From Stenopsyche tienmushanensis (lineage: Eukaryota > Arthropoda > Insecta > Trichoptera > Stenopsychidae), in contig WACJ01000382.1 in the NCBI GenBank assembly GCA_008973525.1, forward strand, positions 62,001-126,000: a DNA stretch of 64,000 nt, given 5' to 3'. The stretch's first letter is position 1. The number at the start of each line of letters is the position of its first letter. The translations under genes and the position numbers were made by a program. The notes under the pieces are model-generated. The model was not told the origin of the DNA, did no database searches, and saw only the letters and a program-made list of their open reading frames with translations. Below are positions 1 through 9,650 of the stretch, one piece after another.

Positions 1-624
1 TAACAACGAAAGCCTCTTATCGGCACAGGACCAACATGCACGCCATATGTAAAAATTCATACAGCCTTTTTACTTAATCCTTTTGCGTGCTCCATCGCCG
101 TCTCGGATCTTACGCAAACACACCTCAACGACTATTTGCCATTTTATTTTTTTACGCCCCTTTCTAATGCACAGAAATTTCCGCCAAATTCAATTATCCT
201 GTTAGCATAGCGAAAACGTGCCGTGGGGGGTTGATAATCGCGAACCGGCCGAAACGTACCCTCGATAATAAAAATACACTCAAATATTATGGCTGTGGAG
301 ATATTTGAAGAATTATATTATAATTTACAGTGTAAAATATCTTTTAAGTGATGGATTATTGATTTATGTAAGTTTTTGAATTATGTTTTATCTAATTGAA
401 GTGTAAATCCACGAAGAGTTCACAGCACTAAGTAACTATGACAATGCAAGGACCTGCTGAAATCATAATTTCAGCTACAGTGACTATAAAAAATCATCAA
501 TTAGACAGTACCAGATCTAATTTTAATGAAAGACTTCAATGATCAATAGATTTAACACCATCATTTTGTGCATAAAATGTTATTATGAACAATTTTGGAT
601 TAAAAAATATAAATATTTTTGTAG
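1..624. other. Intergenic or intronic AT-rich DNA, nothing recognised
   Basis: No coding frame, RNA gene or transposon end was recognised. The last bases (about 611-624) form a T-rich tract ending in GTAG that could be a splice acceptor for the candidate exon that follows. Confidence 0.5.
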
Positions 625-729
625 GGCCTCAGCGGGTACGTTCAGTATCGGATCATGGCCACAGCGGCCACGCGGGTCATGGAAGAAGGCTATCGTCAAG
701 TAGTGATAAAGAGTCCAGTGCTTGTTTAA
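625..729 (+). CDS. Candidate terminal coding exon of an upstream gene
   Basis: A T-rich tract ending GTAG at 621-624 looks like a splice acceptor. The frame starting at 625 gives 34 residues, GLSGYVQYRIMATAATRVME and onward, and closes with TAA at 727-729. The composition (Met, Ala, Thr, Glu, charged residues) is unlike the surrounding AT-rich noise, and this stretch is locally GC-rich. An overlapping ATG-initiated frame (585-809) gives a His/Ser-rich peptide that looks less protein-like. I do not recognise the family. No upstream exon is visible, so the gene would have to enter from outside the window. It could equally be a chance GC-rich patch. Confidence 0.25.
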   Translation, partial: GLSGYVQYRIMATAATRVMEEGYRQVVIKSPVLV

Positions 730-1165
730 AGATCATTATATTAAACTCGGAGAGAGATCGAAGCTACGAGATTACAAGGGATACCAGCAGAAAGAACACG
801 TTTTCTTGAGGCCATGACTATCGATCGACACTTTTTCTATGAGCGTCCACGCTTTTACTTGTGCATGTACGTCTGCAAGAAGGAGATATTTAGTAAATGG
901 GACCGATTAAAGTGATTTCACGCAAAATGCGGTCATTACATGAATATTACATTAATTATTTTATTGCGCGAATGTTGGTTGGGCTATGTAAATAAATCAA
1001 ACTGACAGCATTTCCATTACTGCTATGCATATTTTTTGATTTGATTTGATTCATCGTGGTTAAATTGATGGAATAACAAGTGATTAATTGACAACTGATG
1101 GCTCTTTGTTAATGAAAATCGTTTCAATTGGGCAAAATCAAAGGTATTATTACGTAGGAGCGGGA
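730..1165. other. No recognised feature
   Basis: AT-rich sequence between the candidate exon and the first LTR-like repeat. Nothing supported on either strand. Confidence 0.5.
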
Positions 1166-1420
1166 GCGGATCATGTGTGATCGGACACATGGATAGAGAC
1201 GGACATGCGTCGTGGATAAGAAGGCTTTCTTCTCTAGGTAACATTTTATTCAGCACAAAAGAAAAAGATCTGGCTGCGAGAAGGACGTCCTCCCGCAGCC
1301 AAGGCCAACTGACGACTCCCGCCTCCTGCGCATCATCACTCAACCGGCAACGGTGCACGCGCAAGAAGCGATCGGTCAGTAATTGTAGGTGCAATATATC
1401 CGCAACGCCTAACGAATATT
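1166..1420 (-). repeat. Dispersed LTR-like repeat, copy 1 (partial)
   Basis: First of four copies of a GC-richer interspersed repeat (others at 3890-4285, 52590-52975 and 62040-62312). Shared landmarks are a CCCGCAGCCAAGGC block, a GCGCAAGAAGCGATCGGTC block and an AGGTGCAAT block. The strand is that on which the fullest copy begins near TGTAGTGTGGGCG. This copy lacks the outer part. Short frames through it are by-products of its higher GC content and are not host genes. Confidence 0.6.
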
Positions 1421-1667
1421 AAAGCTTGAATTAAGATATAAATACTTGAAAGACGACCCTTGATCTGTCACGTCCTTAGCTGAATTACATTTGTGCTGAA
1501 TTTCATGGTTCTGAAGTTTGGGCATCTCATGCAATATTTATTTTGCCTATAAGGATGTACTAGGGATCAACCATTGCATTAATCAAATTAAACGAAACAA
1601 CAATGCCAGAAGAGTGATAAAATCAATTGCAATTAGAGACTTAGGGAGAGCATTAATTTTTGATTAA

Positions 1668-1905
1668 TCTAATATATAAAAATCAATATTTGTTTGTCTG
1701 TATTTAATGCGCTTCCATATTGTTCATCCGATTGCGATAAAGATTCGTCAGTTTACTGTTTATACTTGTGGAAATAACATAAGCATAGTAAAAATATTAT
1801 ATGGATGTACCATGTTGACGCATATTGGTCCGGTGGAATAAAGTTTGGACTGCGGGGACAAGGAGAGAAAGGATGCGCGCGCAATACGGTGGTTAATTCG
1901 ACGTT
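1668..1905 (+). mobile_element. Non-autonomous Helitron fragment (5' end)
   Basis: Begins TCTAATATATAAAAATCAA directly after an A, as Helitron 5' ends do, then runs into the GTTTGTTTG-containing block shared by all Helitron copies in this window. The internal part, with a CTGCGGGGACAAGGAGAG block, matches the minus-strand copies at 25394-25742 and 26478-26760. The usual 3' end (CGGGTATTCGCTAG) is missing, and homology stops near 1905. Confidence 0.6.
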
Positions 1906-1944
1906 CGAAACGAGAGCAAGTATGCGTAATAAAGTGCAAGTAAT

Positions 1945-1980
1945 CGGGAATGTCGAGATTTTTCAATCTCGACATTCCCG
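1945..1980. repeat. Perfect 16-bp inverted repeat (hairpin)
   Basis: CGGGAATGTCGAGATT (1945-1960) is followed by a 4-base TTTC spacer and its exact reverse complement (1965-1980). One arm is the hAT-derived sequence that begins the repeat to the right. The related copies near 22640 and 46140 carry only one arm. Confidence 0.9.
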
Positions 1981-2410
1981 CCGAAATATAAACGCACGGA
2001 AACATTGGCGTAACTACTAATTGGCGAGCTTATGCGACGCCTAGAGGCAGTAACTGTCTAATCTATGTATACATATATATTGTTTGCATATATGTTTTTT
2101 AAATTGTTATATTTACCTTTCCCTACCGGTGATGTATTTACTACACCTCGACTCTAATAATGGGAATATCGACATGAAATATAGTAGATAGGGGGTTCAG
2201 AATTTTTGTATTCTTCCGTAATATAATTACGACTCACACCAAAGTATTATAGTATATAAGTATTCATCTGCAGCGACGGAAATAAATAATTTGTCGAGAA
2301 ATCGGGAATTTTGCGAGTTTTAGTTCGTTTCTCAGCAGAAAGGAATTTAATCAGTTATTTATGTCACAATCTTTAATGTTACTTCGGGTATATTTTCAAT
2401 ATAATATTTG
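1965..2410 (+). mobile_element. hAT-derived repeat fragment, copy A
   Basis: Shares about 440 bp with 22640-23075 (same orientation) and with the interior of the complete hAT derivative at 45328-46313 (opposite orientation). Landmarks are TCTCGACATTCCCGCCGAAA, CCCTACCGGTGATGTATTTA and TCATCTGCAGCGACGGAAAT. Neither terminal inverted repeat is present, so this is a relic. Confidence 0.65.
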
Positions 2411-3889
2411 ATTTTTCGAACCAATGTCGCAAAATGCAATGACTTTCTAGAGGGCAGGTATCATTGGTAACGCTAAAATTAAATTTAACGGTCAAAAATG
2501 TACATTTGTCTGTATGATGGGATTCAAGATCGCATACAATTAAAATTAATGCAACACTTTTTGCTTGACAAAATTTTTAAGAATATTGTAAAACAAAAAA
2601 AAAATATGCAAATGGCATGTCAAAATTACTAAAAAGATGGAAGAAAGTTATAGCTATCGAGAGATGTATAATTAAAAATTTATATATTAAAAAACGAAAT
2701 TTTAATCCGGTATCCCTAACATATGTAAAATGATTAAATGCTGATGAAGCTCTGTGTTATGCAAAATAATAGCAATTGCATTAAAAAATGAACACCATTT
2801 GTTGGTCGGCCAAAGGATCCGTTGATATTTTATAGCGGATGAATTTTGCATATTACGCCATAGGATCCTATTTATTTGCAAAATCCAAAAATTATACATC
2901 GTTGAAAGATTTTTTTTTGTATAATTTGATAATGCAGTCTTTTTTGAATAAAAATATACGTTAAAAACCTCGTAGAGTTTTCGTTTTATGAGGTGCTCCT
3001 TTTACGGGAATTTGAGCACTCAAGTGCTGGATCGATGTACTCTTTCTATCTAGCCGTTGGTTTTATAGAGCCTCAGGTTTAACGTTTTTATCACATCAGC
3101 ATCAAATTTTATCTAACCATAATTTTGCAAGAAGCAACATAATTTTTTACGCCAAGTATGGAGCGTGTGAACAAAGTTACGTCGTTTCGAAGACGCTTCC
3201 ATCTCATCTACGACACTCGGTCTAGACATGTTCGTATCAAATCAATCAAACGTACTCGTCAGACGTCTGAATGTACGATGTTACCGGATATCTTCATACT
3301 CACACTTTCAATTTTGCCAAAATAATGAAGAGCATTCAGCTTGTCTCTCATTAAACGATCCTACGTGGTAGTATTTAATGAGACAGTTCGGATATCGGTA
3401 TCTTCGTAATTGGCGTGAATAGAATATAAGGTTTCATTGTTAACATGAGCTGAAACAGATCTGTTCTACCAACTGAGATATTCGAATTATTGCGATAGTT
3501 TTCAGGCATTTCAGATTTCTTATCGCAAAAATTAAATAAAAAAAATATCATATTATTATTCAGCAATCCAAGAGTCATTATATATGCGATGTTCCAGAGG
3601 ACTTTGTGCAGGATCATCATTAAATGTGATGTTAACGGGCGCATAAAATCATCCATACAGATAAATATTTTTCATTTGAATTCAAATATTTGCTGGCAAA
3701 GTTCTCAACATTGTTTGTTTTGTGTTGGTGAAGTTTGCATATGTTGAATATAGCTTTGAACGTCAAAGCTGTGTTCAATAGAAATAATTGTGAGCATAAT
3801 TTGACCATTATAATTATTTTAAACACGAATAACGCCTTTTAAAATAAGTTTCTAATAAGTTTAAAATAAGGCTCCCCGCCCTCACATGA
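2411..3889. other. No recognised feature
   Basis: About 1.5 kb of AT-rich DNA. Short minus-strand frames near 2702-2899 and 3375-3826 have AT-driven composition, no domain signature and no visible splice context. Confidence 0.5.
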
Positions 3890-4285
3890 TCGTCGGGATG
3901 ACCGCGCTAGCGCACGGGTCCGTTCTTCTATAGAACTGTGATGTTACTGAATTAATGGATGGGAATAGATAGGCGTCGAATAGAAAGAATCTCTTCTTTA
4001 AATAACTATTTATTCCACATGAGACCAACCGACAACTCCCCCGACTCCCGCCTCCTGTGCGTCACTACCCAATCGGCAACGGCAACGGCACACGTACAAG
4101 AAGCGATCGGTCGGTATGCAGGTGCAATGTCTCCGTAGGGCCACAAGAGATGGCGCTATTAAAATAACACATTGCACCTGAAGAGAGACGGAAGATGTCG
4201 CTGTTAATCTGGCGAATTAAATCTGCTCAGGTTAACCACGCTATTGCATGGGGATGTTAAATCGCCAACGCTATAAATTTAATCA
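3890..4285 (-). repeat. Dispersed LTR-like repeat, copy 2
   Basis: Nearly full copy of the family also seen at 1166, 52590 and 62040. On the minus strand it runs from about TAGCGTTGGCGATTT, through ATGGCGCTATTAAAATAACA (plus-strand reading) and the CGATCGGTCGG block, to an AATAAATAGTTATTT stretch that could be a polyadenylation signal, then ACGGACCCGTGCGCTAGC. After that last block it diverges from the copy at 52590. The size (about 390 bp), TG-like start and AATAAA favour a solo LTR, but no CA terminus or target duplication was confirmed. Confidence 0.55.
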
Positions 4286-4550
4286 ATATTTTTGATCCAC
4301 ATTTGCCCAAAAAAAGTATCATTCCAAGCAGCTTCTTCTCTCTCATATCTCGTTCAATGTGAAAGCATCTCATCTTCACATCTGTAAGCAGTCTTTTTAT
4401 ATTCTTCTACTCGTGCGCAAAGTTGGAATAATATGTGAAATAACCGATAGAATTAGTCGCGAGAACGAAGTTCTTCCCGCCGGCTCCTCAGCAGTCTCGT
4501 AGTTGGAATCTCTTTCGCTAAAAAAATTGGTTGAGAATGTCAATTTTACA

Positions 4551-4928
4551 TTACTGTCTGACCAAACCCGGGTGGGTGTTAAACTCCACAAAGCCCACGC
4601 ATAAAACCTCAGGAGAAGGGGGGGAGCCAAACCTACGTCTATGGGCAACGGTTGAACTCCTGGGATAATGATGTGGAGTAGAGGTGTGCGAAAGTAGCTT
4701 TGTAGGTTTGCTCATCAAACGCTGCTGGGGTAGCTCAGCTAACATTAGTTGGGTGCGCAGGTTACCCTGTGTTGCGTATAAAAGGGTGTGTGCAACAGCC
4801 GATTACAATAATTGGTAGAGACTATGTCAAAGGCTCATCACTATTCTCAAGAGCCTAGGCAAACAGGGGAGAACGGTTTAAGGCTGTTTAAACGGCGACT
4901 CATCTCCATGGCTAGGTACTAAGAATTA
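4551..4928. other. Unidentified GC-richer segment, left half
   Basis: Markedly more GC-rich than its surroundings. It ends in AGGTACTAAGAATTA (4914-4928), the left copy of a LINE target duplication, and resumes at 12227. A GTATAAAAGGG stretch near 4778 resembles a TATA box. No protein domain or known RNA was recognised. It may be an older transposon or a noncoding exon. Confidence 0.35.
4914..4928. repeat. Target-site duplication, left copy (R1-clade LINE)
   Basis: AGGTACTAAGAATTA recurs exactly at 12227-12241, just after the A-rich end of the LINE. The 15-bp length fits target-primed reverse transcription by an R1-clade element. Confidence 0.8.
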
Positions 4929-5208
4929 TTAATTAATATTTAACGGAAGGCGATACACAATGGCGAGAATCAGCAGAGAGCAAGACAACGCACAATGGAG
5001 GTATGGCAGACCCGATGGGACAGCTCCTCCAAAGGACGATGGACCTACCGCCTCATTCCGCACCTAACAACTTGGGTGACCAGAGAACATGGACAATTAA
5101 ATTATCACATCATCCAAATGCTCACTGGGCACGGTCTGGAATGCCACTACTGCACACACGATATTCGACTGCCCGGCCTGGAGCACGGAAAGGGGAAGCG
5201 CTGCGGGA
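4929..5208 (+). pseudogene. R1-clade LINE ORF2 C-terminus, left part, split by Gypsy
   Basis: 5'-truncated LINE fragment. The frame opening at 4995 reads MEVWQTRWDSSSKGRWTYRL, followed by a REHGQLNYH and LTGHG region. This is the conserved C-terminal block of R1-type ORF2, before the zinc knuckle. Matching blocks occur at 18939 and 32650. The frame is cut at 5208 by the Gypsy insertion and resumes at 11783. Frameshifts near 5140-5200 (zinc-knuckle region) show it was already dead or damaged. R1-type ORF2 proteins reverse-transcribe their own RNA at the target site. Confidence 0.8.
5205..5208. repeat. Gypsy target-site duplication, left copy (GGGA)
   Basis: GGGA immediately precedes the LTR and recurs at 11783-11786 right after the other LTR. 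Four bases is a normal Ty3/Gypsy duplication length. Confidence 0.85.
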
Positions 5209-5889
5209 TGTTATGAACTTTTTCTGTAGGCAGGTTGATTCCTCGTTGGTGTAAGCTTGTAGCTGATATCTTCTTGTAATTTAAACGAAGTTCTGTTGTA
5301 TATATTTTATTGTAGATTTAAATGGCACAGTAATATAATAGTACACATTTAAATATGATGGTGACGAGAGGTGAGTCCAGAAGAAAGATAAAGAGTATCC
5401 TCCAGGACTATCCTCGAGAAGTTACATGATGAAAATGTAACGATATAAATTGACTCAACAGTCAATGAAGCAATTTAATGCTCTGCTCGCAAGAATAATC
5501 GAAGAATGAATCCTAGCTGTGCCGTCGAGGCACCGACTATTTAAACAGTAAAAGTGTCTATTTGCAAGTATGGGCACGTGTCAATTTTACAATAGGAAAT
5601 AACAAGTCTGACGTAATTAGGCGTAAGCAATTTCATTATTACGAAATATAATTAATATGCAAAGATATGCAGTTCTGGAAAAATATAAGTATTTGTATGA
5701 AAAATACGTTACGATATATGAAGTTAAGAATCATCAAATATTGAGCACATGCCAGAAATACGACTGGTAAGCAAAATATTGACACGCGCCAGAATTGTTA
5801 TGAAATATAAATATTAAGCAAAATTGACGGAGTGCATTGTAATTAAAAAGAAAGCTGGAACAGCTATGCAAAAATTCAGGGACATAACA
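5209..5889 (-). repeat. 3' LTR of the Gypsy element
   Basis: 681 bp. On the plus strand it starts TGTTATGAAC and ends GACATAACA, so both termini carry the short TGTTATG-type inverted ends. It appears identical to 11102-11782. A reverse-strand AATAAA at 5306-5311 would serve for polyadenylation. Confidence 0.95.
5306..5311 (-). terminator. Polyadenylation signal AATAAA in the 3' LTR
   Basis: AATAAA on the minus strand, about 100 bases before the LTR end in the direction of transcription. The same hexamer lies at 11199-11204 in the 5' LTR. Confidence 0.6.
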
Positions 5890-5900
5890 CCTCCCCTATT
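5890..5900 (-). promoter_or_regulatory. Polypurine tract
   Basis: On the minus strand AATAGGGGAGG directly abuts the first base of the 3' LTR, the position expected for the primer of plus-strand DNA synthesis. Confidence 0.85.
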
Positions 5901-6311
5901 AAAAATTAACATATTCGACAGATATATGGTTTATGATTCTATACAAAAATAATATTTAAACATCATTTGGAAATACAGTATGAGAATAAATTTTGTTAGT
6001 AAAAGTAGTACGAAAATAAACAATAAATGTCGTTTAGAATTTGCACATAATTTAGGAATAAAAATGTTCCTTTTTTTTTTTCACTGTTAATCATTTTCAC
6101 TGTGTTAATCATTTTCACTGTTAATCAATTTCACTGTTAATCAATTTCACTGTTTAATTGTGACACATTATGCAAGATATTTTAAATTATTCTTTAACTT
6201 TACCAAGTAATTTGGTATCTTTTTTTTTTTGAAGAAACGCTAGGTTTATCTACATCTATCGATTCAGACAAGTCTACTTTATTTCAATAGTTTGAACTTG
6301 ATTTTGAATTT

Positions 6312-9300
6312 TTAAAGATCGATTACGATTTTGTAAAAAATATATATGTATTTTTTTTTTGTAGATGACACAATACTGGTGATGATTTTTATATAGATGT
6401 AAAATTCCTTAAAATGAATATATGTATAATATCTGATGTTAATGTAAGAATAGTAATATAGTACATGAGCTTGAATAGTTTTATTCAAATGCGTATAATA
6501 TTGATATGCCATTTTACTGTAATAATTAAGGTTGATTAATATTGATAATAATATTAATATAAAAGAAAATAGTTGATGAGCATCAATATTAAAATAAAGA
6601 AATTTAAAGTAAATATTTAATTTTAAATTATGTTTGGCTAGACGATCAAACGTGATAAATTCATGATTTGAATATTGTAGTGGATTTTGGTTTTTATATT
6701 GCGATGAAAATGGATCGTGTTTTAAAAATTGAGGTAGGTTTAGAATTTTATTTCGCAATGAAAGATGATTTCGATCTAAGCATTTCGATAGACATTGAGT
6801 TTTATTTAGCGATAAGGAATTATCTTGATTTAGATATTGTGGTGGATTTATAGTTTTATTTGAGAGTTGATCTCGGTTTAGATGTTGCGATGGATTAGTA
6901 GTTTTATTTGAGAGTTGATCTCGATTTAGATATCGCGGTGGATTAATATTTTTATTTGAGAGTTGATCTCGATTTAGATGTTGCGATGGATTAGTATTTT
7001 TATTTGAGAGTTGATCTCGATTTAGATGTTGCGATGGATTAGTATTTTTATTTGAGAGTTGATCTCGATTTAGATGTTGCGATGGATTGGTAGTTTTATT
7101 TGAGAGTTGATCTCGATTTAGATGTTGCGATGGATTAGTATTTTTATTTGAGAGTTGATCTCGATTTAGATGTTGCGATGGATTGGTAGTTTTATTTGAG
7201 AGTTGATCTCGATTTAGATGTTGCGATGGATTGGTAGTTTTATTTGAGAGTTGATCTCGATTTAGATGTTGCGATTTTATTTCTAAAGCTAAACCTTGTG
7301 ACATTTCTAAGTCGCAGGATACGAAGTGAGCGATATTGTCCTTTTGATCTAAAAGAGAATCTGATGATTCAAAGAATTTAAATTTGGTGGGATCGGGAGT
7401 CATATAATGATATTTGATAAAGTCCTCGTATGTTTCGGTTGAGTTTAGAGTGAAAACGTTAGGTTGATTAATTTCGATTCTTGACAAAGCATCGGCATTG
7501 CAGTTCAATTTTCCTGGTTTATACACGACGTTGTATTCGAATTCTTCTAATTTTAAACGCCAACGGATCAATCGAGATCCTGGCTCTTTAATATTGAATA
7601 ACCAAGTAAGGGGTTTATGATCTGTTACTATTGTGAATTTTCTACCATATAGATAAGGTCGAAAGTGTCTACATGCCCAAACTATACTAAGCAATTCCTT
7701 TTCAGTAGTGGAATAGTTCTTTTCGGCTTGATTTAGTGTACGAGATGCATAAGCGACGGGTAAATCTTTAGAGATTTCACCTTGCGAAAGAACAGCACCG
7801 ATCGCGAAGTTAGATGCGTCGGTAGTAAGAATAAAATCTTTAGAAAAATCGGGAAAAATCAATATAGGTTTACTTGTTAATTTATCTTTTAATTCTTTAA
7901 AAGCGTTTGTTTGATCAGAATCCCAATTAAAAACTACATCCTTTTTCAAAAGGACTGTTAAAGGGCGCGCAATGGCAGCGAAGTTGGGAATGAATTTGCG
8001 GTAATAACCGGCTAATCCCAGAAAAGATTTGATATTTTTTGGCGTTTTGGGAATCGGAAAATTTGAAACAGCTGAGATTTTAGAAGGGTCGGGTTTGATA
8101 CCTTCTTCGGAAATGACATGACCGAGATAAACTGCTTCGTGACGTAAGAAATTACACTTTTCAGGTTGCAATTTTAAGTTATGTTGGAACAATCGTTTGA
8201 AAATCTCGCGTAATTTATTTTCGTGTGACTCAATAGTATCCGCGTAGACAACAATATCGTCCAGATATACAAAGCATTTAATACCTTGTAAACCTGAGAG
8301 GACGTTGTTCATTAAACGTTGGAAAGTTGCGGGTGCATTTTTGAGTCCGAACGGCATACGTGAAAATTGAAAATGTCCTGAATGGGTTGTGAAGGCAGTT
8401 TTATTCGCGTCATCTGGAGAAATGGGAATTTGATGAAATCCCGAAGCTAAATCTAACGTTGTGAAATATTTAGCGTGACCTAATTGGTCGAGGATGTCTG
8501 AGATATTTGGCAAAGGAAAAGCGTCTCCGATGGTGACGTTATTAAGTTTGCGGTAATCTATAACCACTCGCCATTTCTTCATGCCATCAGGGTCGGATTT
8601 CTTTGGTACAATCCAAAGTGGTGACGACCACGGTGAGTCGGAGGGTTGAATTATATTTTGGTCCAACATTTCATTTATCTGTCTATCGACTTCCGGTTTA
8701 TGGATTTCCGGGAAGCGATATGATTTCGTATGTAAAGGGTTTAAGGCAGATAGAGATATTTTGTGACTGATTGAATCAGTGTGGGACAATTTATCACCGT
8801 TTAAGAAGAAAAGATCGTTGTTTTCTGTGCAAAGTTTGATGACAGAATCCTTTTCTTCCTGATTCAAGTGTGAGAGATTTAACGATTCTATGAGTTTTTT
8901 ATTCCGAGAGTAATCGCGCAAATTTCCGCGATAATGTAAAGGTTCAAGTGTAAAGATTTCGTTGAAAGGTTCTAAATATACTTCATTTTTTATAAGGTCC
9001 ACTGCTTTCTCAGTGACATTTAAGATTGTGGCGTAAGCATTTCCTGAAGAGCGAACCGAAGTGATCGCTTGCGATAGAAATATTCCCGGGGAAATTTCTA
9101 CATTGGGCGTGATGCCTTGGATGATCTCGGGATTGAGAATCTTAAGTTCCACTAGTGTCTCGGTACGAGGCTTGAGGGTAATTGTTTTTTGTTTTAATAA
9201 CGGAAATGTTTCACCTAGGAAGCGTACCACTTTGCTATTGAAGTCAAGGGTAGCATGAATGTTCATTAAGAAATCGCGCCCCAATAACCCGTCGAGGGGA

Positions 9301-9650
9301 ATATTGGTTGCATGATCTGGAACGAGGTGAACTTGATGAGAAAACGATTTGTTGTCTATAAAGAAAGAAAGATTTACGGTACCGAGAGTTTGGATGGGAC
9401 TTTCGACATTTTCGATGCCACGGAGGTTGACGATGTTTAAATCGTCTACTGAACTGTTGTTTAAAATTGAGTTGATTTTGATTAAGGTTACATCGGCTCC
9501 GGTGTCGATTAATAACCTTAATTTTTGATCCTTTGCTTGTTCGCAAGGGATTTCAACGTAAGGCACTGTAGCACTTAGGTTGAGGATGAGGGGGCTGCCT
9601 GCAGGTTGTGGACTTTTCGTGTCTCGACAGCTGGCACGGGTCCCTGGTGG
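6312..9650 (-). CDS. pol: Gypsy Pol: protease, RT, RNase H, then 16-residue repeats in place of integrase
   Basis: Expressed by -1 frameshift from gag at 9650-9656; no ATG opens this frame. Numbering from the codon at 9566: aspartic protease with DTGAD (21-25) and a later GLLGRDF; reverse transcriptase from about 270 with the YLDD active site at about 434 (8256-8267); RNase H from about 575 with DAS (about 582), TEKELLSIVWA and TDHKPL; then NADALSR (about 693). After that, residues about 734-764 resemble the start of a macro domain. Residues 765-908 are nine copies of SQHLNRDQLSNKTTNP-like repeats, followed by degenerate copies, a hydrophobic stretch (LFSFILILLSILI) and a Tyr/Ile-rich tail. 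No HHCC finger or DDE core of an integrase is seen. The frame stays open to the TAA at 6312. Replication after integration would need integrase supplied by another element. Confidence 0.93.
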   Translation of the reverse strand, partial: PPGTRASCRDTKSPQPAGSPLILNLSATVPYVEIPCEQAKDQKLRLLIDTGADVTLIKINSILNNSSVDDLNIVNLRGIENVESPIQTLGTVNLSFFIDNKSFSHQVHLVPDHATNIPLDGLLGRDFLMNIHATLDFNSKVVRFLGETFPLLKQKTITLKPRTETLVELKILNPEIIQGITPNVEISPGIFLSQAITSVRSSGNAYATILNVTEKAVDLIKNEVYLEPFNEIFTLEPLHYRGNLRDYSRNKKLIESLNLSHLNQEEKDSVIKLCTENNDLFFLNGDKLSHTDSISHKISLSALNPLHTKSYRFPEIHKPEVDRQINEMLDQNIIQPSDSPWSSPLWIVPKKSDPDGMKKWRVVIDYRKLNNVTIGDAFPLPNISDILDQLGHAKYFTTLDLASGFHQIPISPDDANKTAFTTHSGHFQFSRMPFGLKNAPATFQRLMNNVLSGLQGIKCFVYLDDIVVYADTIESHENKLREIFKRLFQHNLKLQPEKCNFLRHEAVYLGHVISEEGIKPDPSKISAVSNFPIPKTPKNIKSFLGLAGYYRKFIPNFAAIARPLTVLLKKDVVFNWDSDQTNAFKELKDKLTSKPILIFPDFSKDFILTTDASNFAIGAVLSQGEISKDLPVAYASRTLNQAEKNYSTTEKELLSIVWACRHFRPYLYGRKFTIVTDHKPLTWLFNIKEPGSRLIRWRLKLEEFEYNVVYKPGKLNCNADALSRIEINQPNVFTLNSTETYEDFIKYHYMTPDPTKFKFFESSDSLLDQKDNIAHFVSCDLEMSQGLALEIKSQHLNRDQLSNKTTNPSQHLNRDQLSNKTTNPSQHLNRDQLSNKNTNPSQHLNRDQLSNKTTNPSQHLNRDQLSNKNTNPSQHLNRDQLSNKNTNPSQHLNRDQLSNKNINPPRYLNRDQLSNKTTNPSQHLNRDQLSNKTINPPQYLNQDNSLSLNKTQCLSKCLDRNHLSLRNKILNLPQFLKHDPFSSQYKNQNPLQYSNHEFITFDRLAKHNLKLNIYFKFLYFNIDAHQLFSFILILLSILINLNYYSKMAYQYYTHLNKTIQAHVLYYYSYINIRYYTYIHFKEFYIYIKIITSIVSSTKKKYIYIFYKIVIDL
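6843..7274 (-). repeat. Coding 48-bp tandem repeat array (9 units) in pol
   Basis: Nine in-frame 48-bp units encode SQHLNRDQLSNKTTNP with few changes (Thr/Asn at position 13, Thr/Ile at 14; unit 8 starts PRY). Decayed units continue to about 6660, so the array grew from the RNase H side. A period of 48 bp and no spacers rule out a CRISPR array. Confidence 0.95.

Noticed and set aside
4720..4790. tRNA-like stretch GGGGTAGCTCAGCTAAC
   Set aside because: Resembles a D-arm but no matching acceptor stem, anticodon arm or B-box was found.
6668..6853. Plus-strand 61-codon frame across the repeat tail
   Set aside because: Antisense shadow of the pol repeats; its regularity comes from the repeats.
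6843..7274. Regular short repeats that could suggest a CRISPR array
   Set aside because: Units are contiguous, in frame within pol, lack spacers, and the genome is eukaryotic.
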